Source: Metridium senile (lineage: Eukaryota > Cnidaria > Anthozoa > Actiniaria > Metridiidae). From it: a stretch of DNA of 64,000 nt. This document shows positions 43,201 to 58,200 of the stretch, piece after piece. Positions within the stretch are counted from its first letter, which is position 1. Each line of letters opens with the position of its first letter. A model generated the notes under the pieces. The model ran no database searches and had not been told where the DNA came from. It worked only from the letters and a program-made list of their open reading frames with translations. The stretch covers positions 20,193,768 through 20,257,767 of the forward strand of contig OX459100.1 of assembly GCA_949775045.1 (NCBI GenBank). Reading direction: 5' to 3'. The position numbers and the translations under genes were made by a program.

Positions 43201-46200
43201 TATTGTTGTTGTTTTATTTGTTAGCCTAGTTTTGTTGATAATAATATTGTTGTTGTTTTATATTTGTTAGCCTGGTTTTGTTGGTAATAATATTGTTGTT
43301 GTTTTATTTGTTAGCCTGGTTTTGTTGGTAATAATATTGTTGTTGTTTTATTTTTTAGCCTGGTTTTGTTGGTAATAATATTGTTGTTGTTTTATTTGTT
43401 AGCCTGGTTTTGTTGATAATAATATTGTTGTTGTTTTATTTGTTAGCCTGGTTTTGTTGATAATAATATTGTTGTTGTTTTATTTGTTAACCTGGTTTTG
43501 TTGATAATAATATTGTTGTTGTTTTATTTGTTAGCCTGGTTTTGTTGATAATAATATTGTTGTTGTTTTATTTGTTAGCCTGGTTTTGTTGATAATAATA
43601 TTGTTGTTGTTTTATATTTGTTAGCCTGGTTTTGTTGATAATAATATTGTTGTTGTTTTATTTGTTAGCCTAGTTTTGTTGATAATAATATTGTTGTTGT
43701 TTTATTTGTTAACCTGGTTTTGTTGATAATAATATTGTTGTTGTTTTATTTGTTAACCTGGTTTTGTTGATAATAATATAATGTTGTTTTATTTGTTAGC
43801 CTGGTTTTGTTGATAATAATATTGTTGTTGTTTTATTTGTTAACCTGGTTTTGTTGATAATAATATTGTTGTTGTTTTATTTGTTAGCCTGGTTTTGTTG
43901 ATAATAATATTGTTGTTGTTTTATTTGTTAGCCTAGTTTTGTTGATAATAATATTTTTGTTGTTTTATTTGTTAGCCTGGTTTTGTTGATAATAATATTG
44001 TTGTTGTTTTATTTGTTAGCCTGGTTTTGTTGATAATATAATGTTGTTTTATTTGTTAGCCTAGTTTTGTTGATAATAATATTGTTGTTGTTTTATTTGT
44101 TAGCCTGGTTTTGTTGATAATAATATTGTTGTTTTATTTGTTAGCCTGGTTTTGTTGATAATAATATTGTTGTTGTTTTATTTGTTAGCCTGGTTTTGTT
44201 GATAATAATATTGTTGTTGTTTTATTTGTTAACCTGGTTTTGTTGATAATAATATTGTTGTTGTTTTATTTGTTAGCCTGGTTTTGTTGATAATAATATT
44301 GTTGTTGTTTTATTTGTTAGCCTGGTTTTGTTGATAATAATATTGTTGTTGTTTTATATTTGTTAGCCTGGTTTTGTTGATAATAATATTGTTGTTGTTT
44401 TATTTGTTAGCCTAGTTTTGTTGATAATAATATTGTTGTTGTTTTATTTGTTAACCTGGTTTTGTTGATAATAATATTGTTGTTGTTTTATTTGTTAACC
44501 TGGTTTTGTTGATAATAATATAATGTTGTTTTATTTGTTAGCCTGGTTTTGTTGATAATAATATTGTTGTTGTTTTATTTGTTAACCTGGTTTTGTTGAT
44601 AATAATATTGTTGTTGTTTTATTTGTTAGCCTGGTTTTGTTGATAATAATATTGTTGTTGTTTTATTTGTTAGCCTAGTTTTGTTGATAATAATATTTTT
44701 GTTGTTTTATTTGTTAGCCTGGTTTTGTTGATAATAATATTGTTGTTGTTTTATTTGTTAGCCTGGTTTTGTTGATAATATAATGTTGTTTTATTTGTTA
44801 GCCTAGTTTTGTTGATAATAATATTGTTGTTGTTTTATTTGTTAGCCTGGTTTTGTTGATAATAATATTGTTGTTTTATTTGTTAGCCTGGTTTTGTTGA
44901 TAATAATATTGTTGTTGTTTTATTTGTTAGCCTGGTTTTGTTGATAATAATATTGTTGTTGTTTTATTTGTTAGCCTGGTTTTGTTGATAATAATATTGT
45001 TGTTGTTTTATTTGTTAGCCTGGTTTTGTTGATAATAATATTGTTGTTGTTTTATTTGTTAGCCTAGTTTTGTTGATAATATAATGTTGTTTTATTTGTT
45101 AGCCTAGTTTTGTTGATAATAATATTGTTGTTGTTTTATTTGTTAGCCTGGTTTTGTTGATAATAATGTTGTTGTTGTTTTATTTGTTAGCCTAGTTTTG
45201 TTGATAATAATATTGTTGTTGTTTTATTTGTTAGCCTGGTTTTGTTGATAATAATATTGTTGTTGTTTTATTTGTTAGCCTGGTTTTGTTGGTAATAATA
45301 TTGTTGTTGTTTTATTTGTTAGCCTGGTTTTGTTGATAATAATATTGTTGTTGTTTTATTTGTTAGCCTGGTTTTGTTGATAATAATATTGTTGTTGTTT
45401 TATTTGTTAACCTGGTTTTGTTGATAATAATATTGTTGTTGTTTTATTTGTTAGCCTGGTTTTGTTGATAATAATATTGTTGTTGTTTTATTTGTTAGCC
45501 TGGTTTTGTTGATAATAATATTGTTGTTGTTTTATATTTGTTAGCCTGGTTTTGTTGATAATAATATTGTTGTTGTTTTATTTGTTAGCCTAGTTTTGTT
45601 GATAATAATATTGTTGTTGTTTTATTTGTTAACCTGGTTTTGTTGATAATAATATTGTTGTTGTTTTATTTGTTAACCTGGTTTTGTTGATAATAATATA
45701 ATGTTGTTTTATTTGTTAGCCTGGTTTTGTTGATAATAATATTGTTGTTGTTTTATTTGTTAACCTGGTTTTGTTGATAATAATATTGTTGTTGTTTTAT
45801 TTGTTAGCCTGGTTTTGTTGATAATAATATTGTTGTTGTTTTATTTGTTAGCCTAGTTTTGTTGATAATAATATTGTTGTTGTTTTATTTGTAAGCCTGG
45901 TTTTGTTTATAATAATATTGTTGTTGTTTTATTTGTTAGCCTAGTTTTGTTGATAATAATATTTTTGTTGTTTTATTTGTTAGCCTGGTTTTGTTGATAA
46001 TAATATTGTTGTTGTTTTATTTGTTAGCCTGGTTTTGTTGATAATATAATGTTGTTTTATTTGTTAGCCTAGTTTTGTTGATAATAATATTGTTGTTGTT
46101 TTATTTGTTAGCTTGGTTTTGTTGATAATAATATTGTTGTTGTTTTATTTGTTAGCCTGGTTTTGTTGATAATAATATTGTTGTTGTTTTATTTGTTAGC

Positions 46201-49200
46201 CTAGTTTTGTTGATAATAATATTGTTGTTGTTTTATTTGTTAGCCTGGTTTTGTTGATAATAGTATTGTTGTTGTTTTATTTGTTAGCCTGGTTTTGTTG
46301 ATAATATAATGTTGTTTTATTTGTTAGCCTAGTTTTGTTGATAATAATATTGTTGTTGTTTTATTTGTTAGCCTAGTTTTGTTGATAATAATATTGTTGT
46401 TGTTTTATTTGTTAACCTGGTTTTGTTGATAATAATATTGTTGTTGTTTTATTTGTTAGCCTGGTTTTGTTGATAATAATATTGTTGTTGTTTTATTTGT
46501 TAGCCTGGTTTTGTTGATAATAATATAGTTGTTGTTTTATTTGTTAGCCTAGTTTTGTTGATAATAATATTGTTGTTGTTTTATTTGTTAGCCTGGTTTT
46601 GTTGATAATAATATTGTTGTTGTTTTATTTGTTAGCCTGGTTTTGTTGATAATAATATTGTTGTTGTTTTATTTGTTAACCTGGTTTTGTTGATAATAAT
46701 ATTGTTGTTGTTTTATTTGTTAGCCTGGTTTTGTTGATAATAATATTGTTGTTGTTTTATTTGTTAGCCTAGTTTTGTTGATAATAATATTTTTGTTGTT
46801 TTATTTGTTAGCCTGGTTTTGTTGATAATAATATTGTTGTTGTTTTATTTGTTAGCCTGGTTTTGTTGATAATATAATGTTGTTTTATTTGTTAGCCTAG
46901 TTTTGTTGATAATAATATTGTTGTTGTTTTATTTGTTAGCCTGGTTTTGTTGATAATAATATTGTTGTTTTATTTGTTAGCCTGGTTTTGTTGATAATAA
47001 TATTGTTGTTGTTTTATTTGTTAGCCTGGTTTTGTTGATAATAATATTGTTGTTGTTTTATTTGTTAGCCTGGTTTTGTTGATAATAATATTGTTGTTGT
47101 TTTATTTGTTAGCCTGGTTTTGTTGATAATAATATTGTTGTTGTTTTATTTGTTAGCCTAGTTTTGTTGATAATATAATGTTGTTTTATTTGTTAGCCTA
47201 GTTTTGTTGATAATAATATTGTTGTTGTTTTATTTGTTAGCCTGGTTTTGTTGATAATAATGTTGTTGTTGTTTTATTTGTTAGCCTAGTTTTGTTGATA
47301 ATAATATTGTTGTTGTTTTATTTGTTAGCCTGGTTTTGTTGATAATAATATTGTTGTTGTTTTATTTTTTAGCCTGGTTTTGTTGGTAATAATATTGTTG
47401 TTGTTTTATTTGTTAGCCTGGTTTTGTTGATAATAATATTGTTGTTGTTTTATTTGTTAGCCTGGTTTTGTTGATAATAATATTGTTGTTGTTTTATTTG
47501 TTAACCTGGTTTTGTTGATAATAATATTGTTGTTGTTTTATTTGTTAGCCTGGTTTTGTTGATAATAATATTGTTGTTGTTTTATTTGTTAGCCTGGTTT
47601 TGTTGATAATAATATTGTTGTTGTTTTATATTTGTTAGCCTGGTTTTGTTGATAATAATATTGTTGTTGTTTTATTTGTTAGCCTAGTTTTGTTGATAAT
47701 AATATTGTTGTTGTTTTATTTGTTAACCTGGTTTTGTTGATAATAATATTGTTGTTGTTTTATTTGTTAACCTGGTTTTGTTGATAATAATATAATGTTG
47801 TTTTATTTGTTAGCCTGGTTTTGTTGATAATAATATTGTTGTTGTTTTATTTGTTAACCTGGTTTTGTTGATAATAATATTGTTGTTGTTTTATTTGTTA
47901 GCCTGGTTTTGTTGATAATAATATTGTTGTTGTTTTATTTGTTAGCCTAGTTTTGTTGATAATAATATTTTTGTTGTTTTATTTGTTAGCCTGGTTTTGT
48001 TGATAATAATATTGTTGTTGTTTTATTTGTTAGCCTGGTTTTGTTGATAATATAATGTTGTTTTATTTGTTAGCCTAGTTTTGTTGATAATAATATAGTT
48101 GTTGTTTTATTTGTTAGCCTAGTTTTGTTGATAATAATATTGTTGTTGTTTTATTTGTTAGCCTGGTTTTGTTGATAATAATATTGTTGTTGTTTTATTT
48201 GTTAGCCTGGTTTTGTTGATAATAATATTGTTGTTGTTTTATTTGTTAACCTGGTTTTGTTGATAATAATATTGTTGTTGTTTTATTTGTTAGCCTGGTT
48301 TTGTTGATAATAATATTGTTGTTGTTTTATTTGTTAGCCTAGTTTTGTTGATAATAATATTTTTGTTGTTTTATTTGTTAGCCTGGTTTTGTTGATAATA
48401 ATATTGTTGTTGTTTTATTTGTTAGCCTGGTTTTGTTGATAATATAATGTTGTTTTATTTGTTAGCCTAGTTTTGTTGATAATAATATTGTTGTTGTTTT
48501 ATTTGTTAGCCTGGTTTTGTTGATAATAATATTGTTGTTTTATTTGTTAGCCTGGTTTTGTTGATAATAATATTGTTGTTGTTTTATTTGTTAGCCTGGT
48601 TTTGTTGATAATAATATTGTTGTTGTTTTATTTGTTAGCCTGGTTTTGTTGATAATAATATTGTTGTTGTTTTATTTGTTAGCCTGGTTTTGTTGATAAT
48701 AATATTGTTGTTGTTTTATTTGTTAGCCTAGTTTTGTTGATAATATAATGTTGTTTTATTTGTTAGCCTAGTTTTGTTGATAATAATATTGTTGTTGTTT
48801 TATTTGTTAGCCTGGTTTTGTTGATAATAATGTTGTTGTTGTTTTATTTGTTAGCCTAGTTTTGTTGATAATAATATTGTTGTTGTTTTATTTGTTAGCC
48901 TGGTTTTGTTGATAATAATATTGTTGTTGTTTTATTTTTTAGCCTGGTTTTGTTGGTAATAATATTGTTGTTGTTTTATTTGTTAGCCTGGTTTTGTTGA
49001 TAATAATATTGTTGTTGTTTTATTTGTTAGCCTGGTTTTGTTGATAATAATATTGTTGTTGTTTTATTTGTTAACCTGGTTTTGTTGATAATAATATTGT
49101 TGTTGTTTTATTTGTTAGCCTGGTTTTGTTGATAATAATATTGTTGTTGTTTTATTTGTTAGCCTGGTTTTGTTGATAATAATATTGTTGTTGTTTTATA

Positions 49201-52200
49201 TTTGTTAGCCTGGTTTTGTTGATAATAATATTGTTGTTGTTTTATTTGTTAGCCTAGTTTTGTTGATAATAATATTGTTGTTGTTTTATTTGTTAACCTG
49301 GTTTTGTTGATAATAATATTGTTGTTGTTTTATTTGTTAACCTGGTTTTGTTGATAATAATATAATGTTGTTTTATTTGTTAGCCTGGTTTTGTTGATAA
49401 TAATATTGTTGTTGTTTTATTTGTTAACCTGGTTTTGTTGATAATAATATTGTTGTTGTTTTATTTGTTAGCCTGGTTTTGTTGATAATAATATTGTTGT
49501 TGTTTTATTTGTTAGCCTAGTTTTGTTGATAATAATATTTTTGTTGTTTTATTTGTTAGCCTGGTTTTGTTGATAATAATATTGTTGTTGTTTTATTTGT
49601 TAGCCTGGTTTTGTTGATAATATAATGTTGTTTTATTTGTTAGCCTAGTTTTGTTGATAATAATATTGTTGTTGTTTTATTTGTTAGCCTGGTTTTGTTG
49701 ATAATAATATTGTTGTTTTATTTGTTAGCCTGGTTTTGTTGATAATAATATTGTTGTTTTATTTGTTAGCCTGGTTTTGTTGATAATAATATTGTTGTTG
49801 TTTTATTTGTTAGCCTGGTTTTGTTGATAATAATATTGTTGTTGTTTTATTTGTTAGCCTGGTTTTGTTGATAATAATATTGTTGTTGTTTTATTTGTTA
49901 GCCTAGTTTTGTTGATAATATAATGTTGTTTTATTTGTTAGCCTAGTTTTGTTGATAATAATATTGTTGTTGTTTTATTTGTTAGCCTGGTTTTGTTGAT
50001 AATAATGTTGTTGTTGTTTTATTTGTTAGCCTAGTTTTGTTGATAATAATATTGTTGTTGTTTTATTTGTTAGCCTGGTTTTGTTGATAATAATATTGTT
50101 GTTGTTTTATTTTTTAGCCTGGTTTTGTTGGTAATAATATTGTTGTTGTTTTATTTGTTAGCCTGGTTTTGTTGATAATAATATTGTTGTTGTTTTATTT
50201 GTTAGCCTGGTTTTGTTGATAATAATATTGTTGTTGTTTTATTTGTTAACCTGGTTTTGTTGATAATAATATTGTTGTTGTTTTATTTGTTAGCCTGGTT
50301 TTGTTGATAATAATATTGTTGTTGTTTTATTTGTTAGCCTGGTTTTGTTGATAATAATATTGTTGTTGTTTTATATTTGTTAGCCTGGTTTTGTTGATAA
50401 TAATATTGTTGTTGTTTTATTTGTTAGCCTAGTTTTGTTGATAATAATATTGTTGTTGTTTTATTTGTTAACCTGGTTTTGTTGATAATAATATTGTTGT
50501 TGTTTTATTTGTTAACCTGGTTTTGTTGATAATAATATAATGTTGTTTTATTTGTTAGCCTGGTTTTGTTGATAATAATATTGTTGTTGTTTTATTTGTT
50601 AACCTGGTTTTGTTGATAATAATATTGTTGTTGTTTTATTTGTTAGCCTGGTTTTGTTGATAATAATATTGTTGTTGTTTTATTTGTTAGCCTAGTTTTG
50701 TTGATAATAATATTTTTGTTGTTTTATTTGTTAGCCTGGTTTTGTTGATAATAATATTGTTGTTGTTTTATTTGTTAGCCTGGTTTTGTTGATAATATAA
50801 TGTTGTTTTATTTGTTAGCCTAGTTTTGTTGATAATAATATTGTTGTTGTTTTATTTGTTAGCCTGGTTTTGTTGATAATAATATTGTTGTTTTATTTGT
50901 TAGCCTGGTTTTGTTGATAATAATATTGTTGTTGTTTTATTTGTTAGCCTGGTTTTGTTGATAATAATATTGTTGTTGTTTTATTTGTTAGCCTGGTTTT
51001 GTTGATAATAATATTGTTGTTGTTTTATTTGTTAGCCTGGTTTTGTTGATAATAATATTGTTGTTGTTTTATTTGTTAGCCTAGTTTTGTTGATAATATA
51101 ATGTTGTTTTATTTGTTAGCCTAGTTTTGTTGATAATAATATTGTTGTTGTTTTATTTGTTAGCCTGGTTTTGTTGATAATAATGTTGTTGTTGTTTTAT
51201 TTGTTAGCCTAGTTTTGTTGATAATAATATTGTTGTTGTTTTATTTGTTAGCCTGGTTTTGTTGATAATAATATTGTTGTTGTTTTATTTGTTAGCCTGG
51301 TTTTGTTGATAATATAATGTTGTTTTATTTGTTAGCCTAGTTTTGTTGATAATAATATTGTTGTTGTTTTATTTGTTAGCCTGGTTTTGTTGATAATAAT
51401 ATTGTTGTTGTTTTATTTGTTAACCTGGTTTTGTTGATAATAATATTGTTGTTGTTTTATTTGTTAGCCTGGTTTTGTTGATAATAATATTGTTGTTGTT
51501 TTATTTGTTAGCCTGGTTTTGTTGATAATAATATTGTTGTTGTTTTATATTTGTTAGCCTGGTTTTGTTGATAATAATATTGTTGTTGTTTTATTTGTTA
51601 GCCTAGTTTTGTTGATAATAATATTGTTGTTGTTTTATTTGTTAGCCTGGTTTTGTTGATAATAATATTGTTGTTGTTTTATTTGTTAGCCTAGTTTTGT
51701 TGGTAATAATATTGTTGTTGTTTTATTTGTTAGCCTGGTTTTGTTGATAATAATATTGTTGTTGTTTTATTTGTTAGCCTAGTTTTGTTGATAATAATAT
51801 TGTTGTTGTTTTATTTGTTAGCCTGGTTTTGTTGATAATAATATTGTTGTTGTTTTATTTGTTAGCCTGGTTTTGTTGATAATAATATTGTTGTTGTTTT
51901 ATTTGTTAGCCTGGTTTTGTTGATAATAATATTGTTGTTGTTTTATTTGTTAGCCTAGTTTTGTTGATAATAATATTGTTGTTGTTTTATTTGTTAGCCT
52001 GGTTTTGTTGATAATAATATTGTTGTTGTTTTATTTGTTAGCCTAGTTTTGTTGGTAATAATATTGTTGTTGTTTTATTTGTTAGCCTGGTTTTGTTGAT
52101 AATAATATTGTTGTTGTTTTATTTGTTAGCCTAGTTTTGTTGATAATAATATTGTTGTTGTTTTATTTGTTAGCCTGGTTTTGTTGATAATAATATAGTT

Positions 52201-55200
52201 GTTGTTTTATTTGTTAGCCTAGTTTTGTTGATAATAATATTGTTGTTGTTTTATTTGTTAGCCTGGTTTTGTTGATAATAATATTGTTGTTGTTTTATTT
52301 GTTAGCCTGGTTTTGTTGATAATAATATTGTTGTTGTTTTATTTGTTAGCCTAGTTTTGTTGATAATAATATTGTTGTTGTTTTATTTGTTAGCCTGGTT
52401 TTGTTGATAATAATATTGTTGTTGTTTTATTTGTTAGCCTGGTTTTGTTGATAATAATATTGTTGTTGTTTTATATTTGTTAGCCTGGTTTTGTTGGTAA
52501 TAATATTGTTGTTGTTTTATTTGTTAGCCTGGTTTTGTTGGTAATAATATTGTTGTTGTTTTATTTGTTAGCCTGGTTTTGTTGGTAATAATATTGTTGT
52601 TGTTTTATTTGTTAGCCTGGTTTTGTTGATAATAATATTGTTGTTGTTTTATTTGTTAGCCTGGTTTTGTTGATAATAATATTGTTGTTGTTTTATTTGT
52701 TAACCTGGTTTTGTTGATAATAATATTGTTGTTGTTTTATTTGTTAGCCTGGTTTTGTTGATAATAATATTGTTGTTGTTTTATTTGTTAGCCTGGTTTT
52801 GTTGATAATAATATTGTTGTTGTTTTATATTTGTTAGCCTGGTTTTGTTGATAATAATATTGTTGTTGTTTTATTTGTTAGCCTAGTTTTGTTGATAATA
52901 ATATTGTTGTTGTTTTATTTGTTAGCCTGGTTTTGTTGATAATAATATTGTTGTTGTTTTATTTGTTAGCCTAGTTTTGTTGATAATATAATGTTGTTTT
53001 ATTTGTTAGCCTAGTTTTGTTGATAATAATATTGTTGTTGTTTTATTTGTTAGCCTGGTTTTGTTGATAATAATGTTGTTGTTGTTTTATTTGTTAGCCT
53101 AGTTTTGTTGATAATAATATTGTTGTTGTTTTATTTGTTAGCCTGGTTTTGTTGATAATAATATTGTTGTTGTTTTATTTGTTAGCCTGGTTTTGTTGGT
53201 AATAATATTGTTGTTGTTTTATTTGTTAGCCTGGTTTTGTTGATAATAATATTGTTGTTGTTTTATTTGTTAACCTGGTTTTGTTGATAATAATATTGTT
53301 GTTGTTTTATTTGTTAGCCTGGTTTTGTTGATAATAATATTGTTGTTGTTTTATTTGTTAGCCTGGTTTTGTTGATAATAATATTGTTGTTGTTTTATTT
53401 GTTAGCCTGGTTTTGTTGATAATAATATTGTTGTTGTTTTATTTGTTAGCCTAGTTTTGTTGATAATAATATTTTTGTTGTTTTATTTGTTAGCCTGGTT
53501 TTGTTGATAATAATATTGTTGTTGTTTTATTTGTTAGCCTGGTTTTGTTGATAATATAATGTTGTTTTATTTGTTAGCCTAGTTTTGTTGATAATAATAT
53601 TGTTGTTGTTTTATTTGTTAGCCTGGTTTTGTTGATAATAATATTGTTGTTTTATTTGTTAGCCTGGTTTTGTTGATAATAATATTGTTGTTGTTTTATT
53701 TGTTAGCCTGGTTTTGTTGATAATAATATTGTTGTTGTTTTATTTGTTAGCCTGGTTTTGTTGATAATAATATTGTTGTTGTTTTATTTGTTAGCCTGGT
53801 TTTGTTGATAATAATATTGTTGTTGTTTTATTTGTTAGCCTAGTTTTGTTGGTAATAATATTGTTGTTGTTTTATTTGTTAGCCTGGTTTTGTTGATAAT
53901 AATATTGTTGTTGTTTTATTTGTTAGCCTAGTTTTGTTGATAATAATATTGTTGTTGTTTTATTTGTTAGCCTGGTTTTGTTGATAATAATATTGTTGTT
54001 GTTTTATTTGTTAGCCTGGTTTTGTTGATAATAATATTGTTGTTGTTTTATTTGTTAGCCTGGTTTTGTTGATAATAATATTGTTGTTGTTTTATTTGTT
54101 AGCCTAGTTTTGTTGATAATAATATTGTTGTTGTTTTATTTGTTAGCCTGGTTTTGTTGATAATAATATTGTTGTTGTTTTATTTGTTAGCCTAGTTTTG
54201 TTGGTAATAATATTGTTGTTGTTTTATTTGTTAGCCTGGTTTTGTTGATAATAATATTGTTGTTGTTTTATTTGTTAGCCTAGTTTTGTTGATAATAATA
54301 TTGTTGTTGTTTTATTTGTTAGCCTGGTTTTGTTGATAATAATATAGTTGTTGTTTTATTTGTTAGCCTAGTTTTGTTGATAATAATATTGTTGTTGTTT
54401 TATTTGTTAGCCTGGTTTTGTTGATAATAATATTGTTGTTGTTTTATTTGTTAGCCTGGTTTTGTTGATAATAATATTGTTGTTGTTTTATTTGTTAGCC
54501 TAGTTTTGTTGATAATAATATTGTTGTTGTTTTATTTGTTAGCCTGGTTTTGTTGATAATAATATTGTTGTTGTTTTATTTGTTAGCCTGGTTTTGTTGA
54601 TAATAATATTGTTGTTGTTTTATATTTGTTAGCCTGGTTTTGTTGGTAATAATATTGTTGTTGTTTTATTTGTTAGCCTGGTTTTGTTGGTAATAATATT
54701 GTTGTTGTTTTATTTGTTAGCCTGGTTTTGTTGGTAATAATATTGTTGTTGTTTTATTTGTTAGCCTGGTTTTGTTGATAATAATATTGTTGTTGTTTTA
54801 TTTGTTAGCCTGGTTTTGTTGATAATAATATTGTTGTTGTTTTATTTGTTAACCTGGTTTTGTTGATAATAATATTGTTGTTGTTTTATTTGTTAGCCTG
54901 GTTTTGTTGATAATAATATTGTTGTTGTTTTATTTGTTAGCCTGGTTTTGTTGATAATAATATTGTTGTTGTTTTATATTTGTTAGCCTGGTTTTGTTGA
55001 TAATAATATTGTTGTTGTTTTATTTGTTAGCCTAGTTTTGTTGATAATAATATTGTTGTTGTTTTATTTGTTAGCCTGGTTTTGTTGATAATAATATTGT
55101 TGTTGTTTTATTTGTTAGCCTAGTTTTGTTGATAATATAATGTTGTTTTATTTGTTAGCCTAGTTTTGTTGATAATAATATTGTTGTTGTTTTATTTGTT

Positions 55201-58200
55201 AGCCTGGTTTTGTTGATAATAATGTTGTTGTTGTTTTATTTGTTAGCCTAGTTTTGTTGATAATAATATTGTTGTTGTTTTATTTGTTAGCCTGGTTTTG
55301 TTGATAATAATATTGTTGTTGTTTTATTTGTTAGCCTGGTTTTGTTGGTAATAATATTGTTGTTGTTTTATTTGTTAGCCTGGTTTTGTTGATAATAATA
55401 TTGTTGTTGTTTTATTTGTTAACCTGGTTTTGTTGATAATAATATTGTTGTTGTTTTATTTGTTAGCCTGGTTTTGTTGATAATAATATTGTTGTTGTTT
55501 TATTTGTTAGCCTGGTTTTGTTGATAATAATATTGTTGTTGTTTTATTTGTTAGCCTGGTTTTGTTGATAATAATATTGTTGTTGTTTTATTTGTTAGCC
55601 TAGTTTTGTTGATAATAATATTTTTGTTGTTTTATTTGTTAGCCTGGTTTTGTTGATAATAATATTGTTGTTGTTTTATTTGTTAGCCTGGTTTTGTTGA
55701 TAATATAATGTTGTTTTATTTGTTAGCCTAGTTTTGTTGATAATAATATTGTTGTTGTTTTATTTGTTAGCCTGGTTTTGTTGATAATAATATTGTTGTT
55801 TTATTTGTTAGCCTGGTTTTGTTGATAATAATATTGTTGTTGTTTTATTTGTTAGCCTGGTTTTGTTGATAATAATATTGTTGTTGTTTTATTTGTTAGC
55901 CTGGTTTTGTTGATAATAATATTGTTGTTGTTTTATTTGTTAGCCTGGTTTTGTTGATAATAATATTGTTGTTGTTTTATTTGTTAGCCTAGTTTTGTTG
56001 ATAATATAATGTTGTTTTATTTGTTAGCCTAGTTTTGTTGATAATAATATTGTTGTTGTTTTATTTGTTAGCCTGGTTTTGTTGATAATAATGTTGTTGT
56101 TGTTTTATTTGTTAGCCTAGTTTTGTTGATAATAATATTGTTGTTGTTTTATTTGTTAGCCTGGTTTTGTTGATAATAATATTGTTGTTGTTTTATTTGT
56201 TAGCCTGGTTTTGTTGATAATATAATGTTGTTTTATTTGTTAGCCTAGTTTTGTTGATAATAATATTGTTGTTGTTTTATTTGTAAGCCTGGTTTTGTTT
56301 ATAATAATATTGTTGTTGTTTTATTTGTTAGCCTAGTTTTGTTGATAATAATATTTTTGTTGTTTTATTTGTTAGCCTAGTTTTGTTGATAATAATATTG
56401 TTGTTGTTTTATTTGTTAGCCTGGTTTTGTTGATAATAATATTGTTGTTGTTTTATTTGTTAGCCTGGTTTTGTTGATAATAATATTGTTGTTGTTTTAT
56501 TTGTTAGCCTAGTTTTGTTGATAATAATATTGTTGTTGTTTTATTTGTTAGCCTGGTTTTGTTGATAATAATATTGTTGTTGTTTTATTTGTTAGCCTAG
56601 TTTTGTTGGTAATAATATTGTTGTTGTTTTATTTGTTAGCCTGGTTTTGTTGATAATAATATTGTTGTTGTTTTATTTGTTAGCCTAGTTTTGTTGATAA
56701 TAATATTGTTGTTGTTTTATTTGTTAGCCTGGTTTTGTTGATAATAATATAGTTGTTGTTTTATTTGTTAGCCTAGTTTTGTTGATAATAATATTGTTGT
56801 TGTTTTATTTGTTAGCCTGGTTTTGTTGATAATAATATTGTTGTTGTTTTATTTGTTAGCCTGGTTTTGTTGATAATAATATTGTTGTTGTTTTATTTGT
56901 TAGCCTAGTTTTGTTGATAATAATATTGTTGTTGTTTTATTTGTTAGCCTGGTTTTGTTGATAATAATATTGTTGTTGTTTTATTTGTTAGCCTAGTTTT
57001 GTTGATAATAATATTGTTGTTGTTTTATATTTGTTAGCCTGGTTTTGTTGGTAATAATATTGTTGTTGTTTTATTTGTTAGCCTGGTTTTGTTGGTAATA
57101 ATATTGTTGTTGTTTTATTTGTTAGCCTGGTTTTGTTGGTAATAATATTGTTGTTGTTTTATTTGTTAGCCTGGTTTTGTTGATAATAATATTGTTGTTG
57201 TTTTATTTGTTAGCCTGGTTTTGTTGATAATAATGTTGTTGTTGTTTTATTTGTTAGCCTAGTTTTGTTGATAATAATATTGTTGTTGTTTTATTTGTTA
57301 GCCTGGTTTTGTTGATAATAATATTGTTGTTGTTTTATTTGTTAGCCTGGTTTTGTTGATAATATAATGTTGTTTTATTTGTTAGCCTAGTTTTGTTGAT
57401 AATAATATTGTTGTTGTTTTATTTGTAAGCCTGGTTTTGTTTATAATAATATTGTTGTTGTTTTATTTGTTAGCCTAGTTTTGTTGATAATAATATTTTT
57501 GTTGTTTTATTTGTTAGCCTGGTTTTGTTGATAATATAATGTTGTTTTATTTGTTAGCCTAGTTTTGTTGATAATAATATTGTTGTTGTTTTATTTGTTA
57601 GCCTGGTTTTGTTGATAATAATATTGTTGTTTTATTTGTTAGCCTGGTTTTGTTGATAATAATATTGTTGTTGTTTTATTTGTTAGCCTGGTTTTGTTGA
57701 TAATAATATTGTTGTTGTTTTATTTGTTAGCCTGGTTTTGTTGATAATAATATTGTTGTTGTTTTATTTGTTAGCCTGGTTTTGTTGATAATAATATTGT
57801 TGTTGTTTTATTTGTTAGCCTAGTTTTGTTGATAATATAATGTTGTTTTATTTGTTAGCCTAGTTTTGTTGATAATAATATTGTTGTTGTTTTATTTGTT
57901 AGCCTGGTTTTGTTGATAATAATGTTGTTGTTGTTTTATTTGTTAGCCTAGTTTTGTTGATAATAATATTGTTGTTGTTTTATTTGTTAGCCTGGTTTTG
58001 TTGATAATAATATTGTTGTTGTTTTATTTGTTAGCCTGGTTTTGTTGATAATATAATGTTGTTTTATTTGTTAGCCTAGTTTTGTTGATAATAATATTGT
58101 TGTTGTTTTATTTGTAAGCCTGGTTTTGTTTATAATAATATTGTTGTTGTTTTATTTGTTAGCCTAGTTTTGTTGATAATAATATTTTTGTTGTTTTATT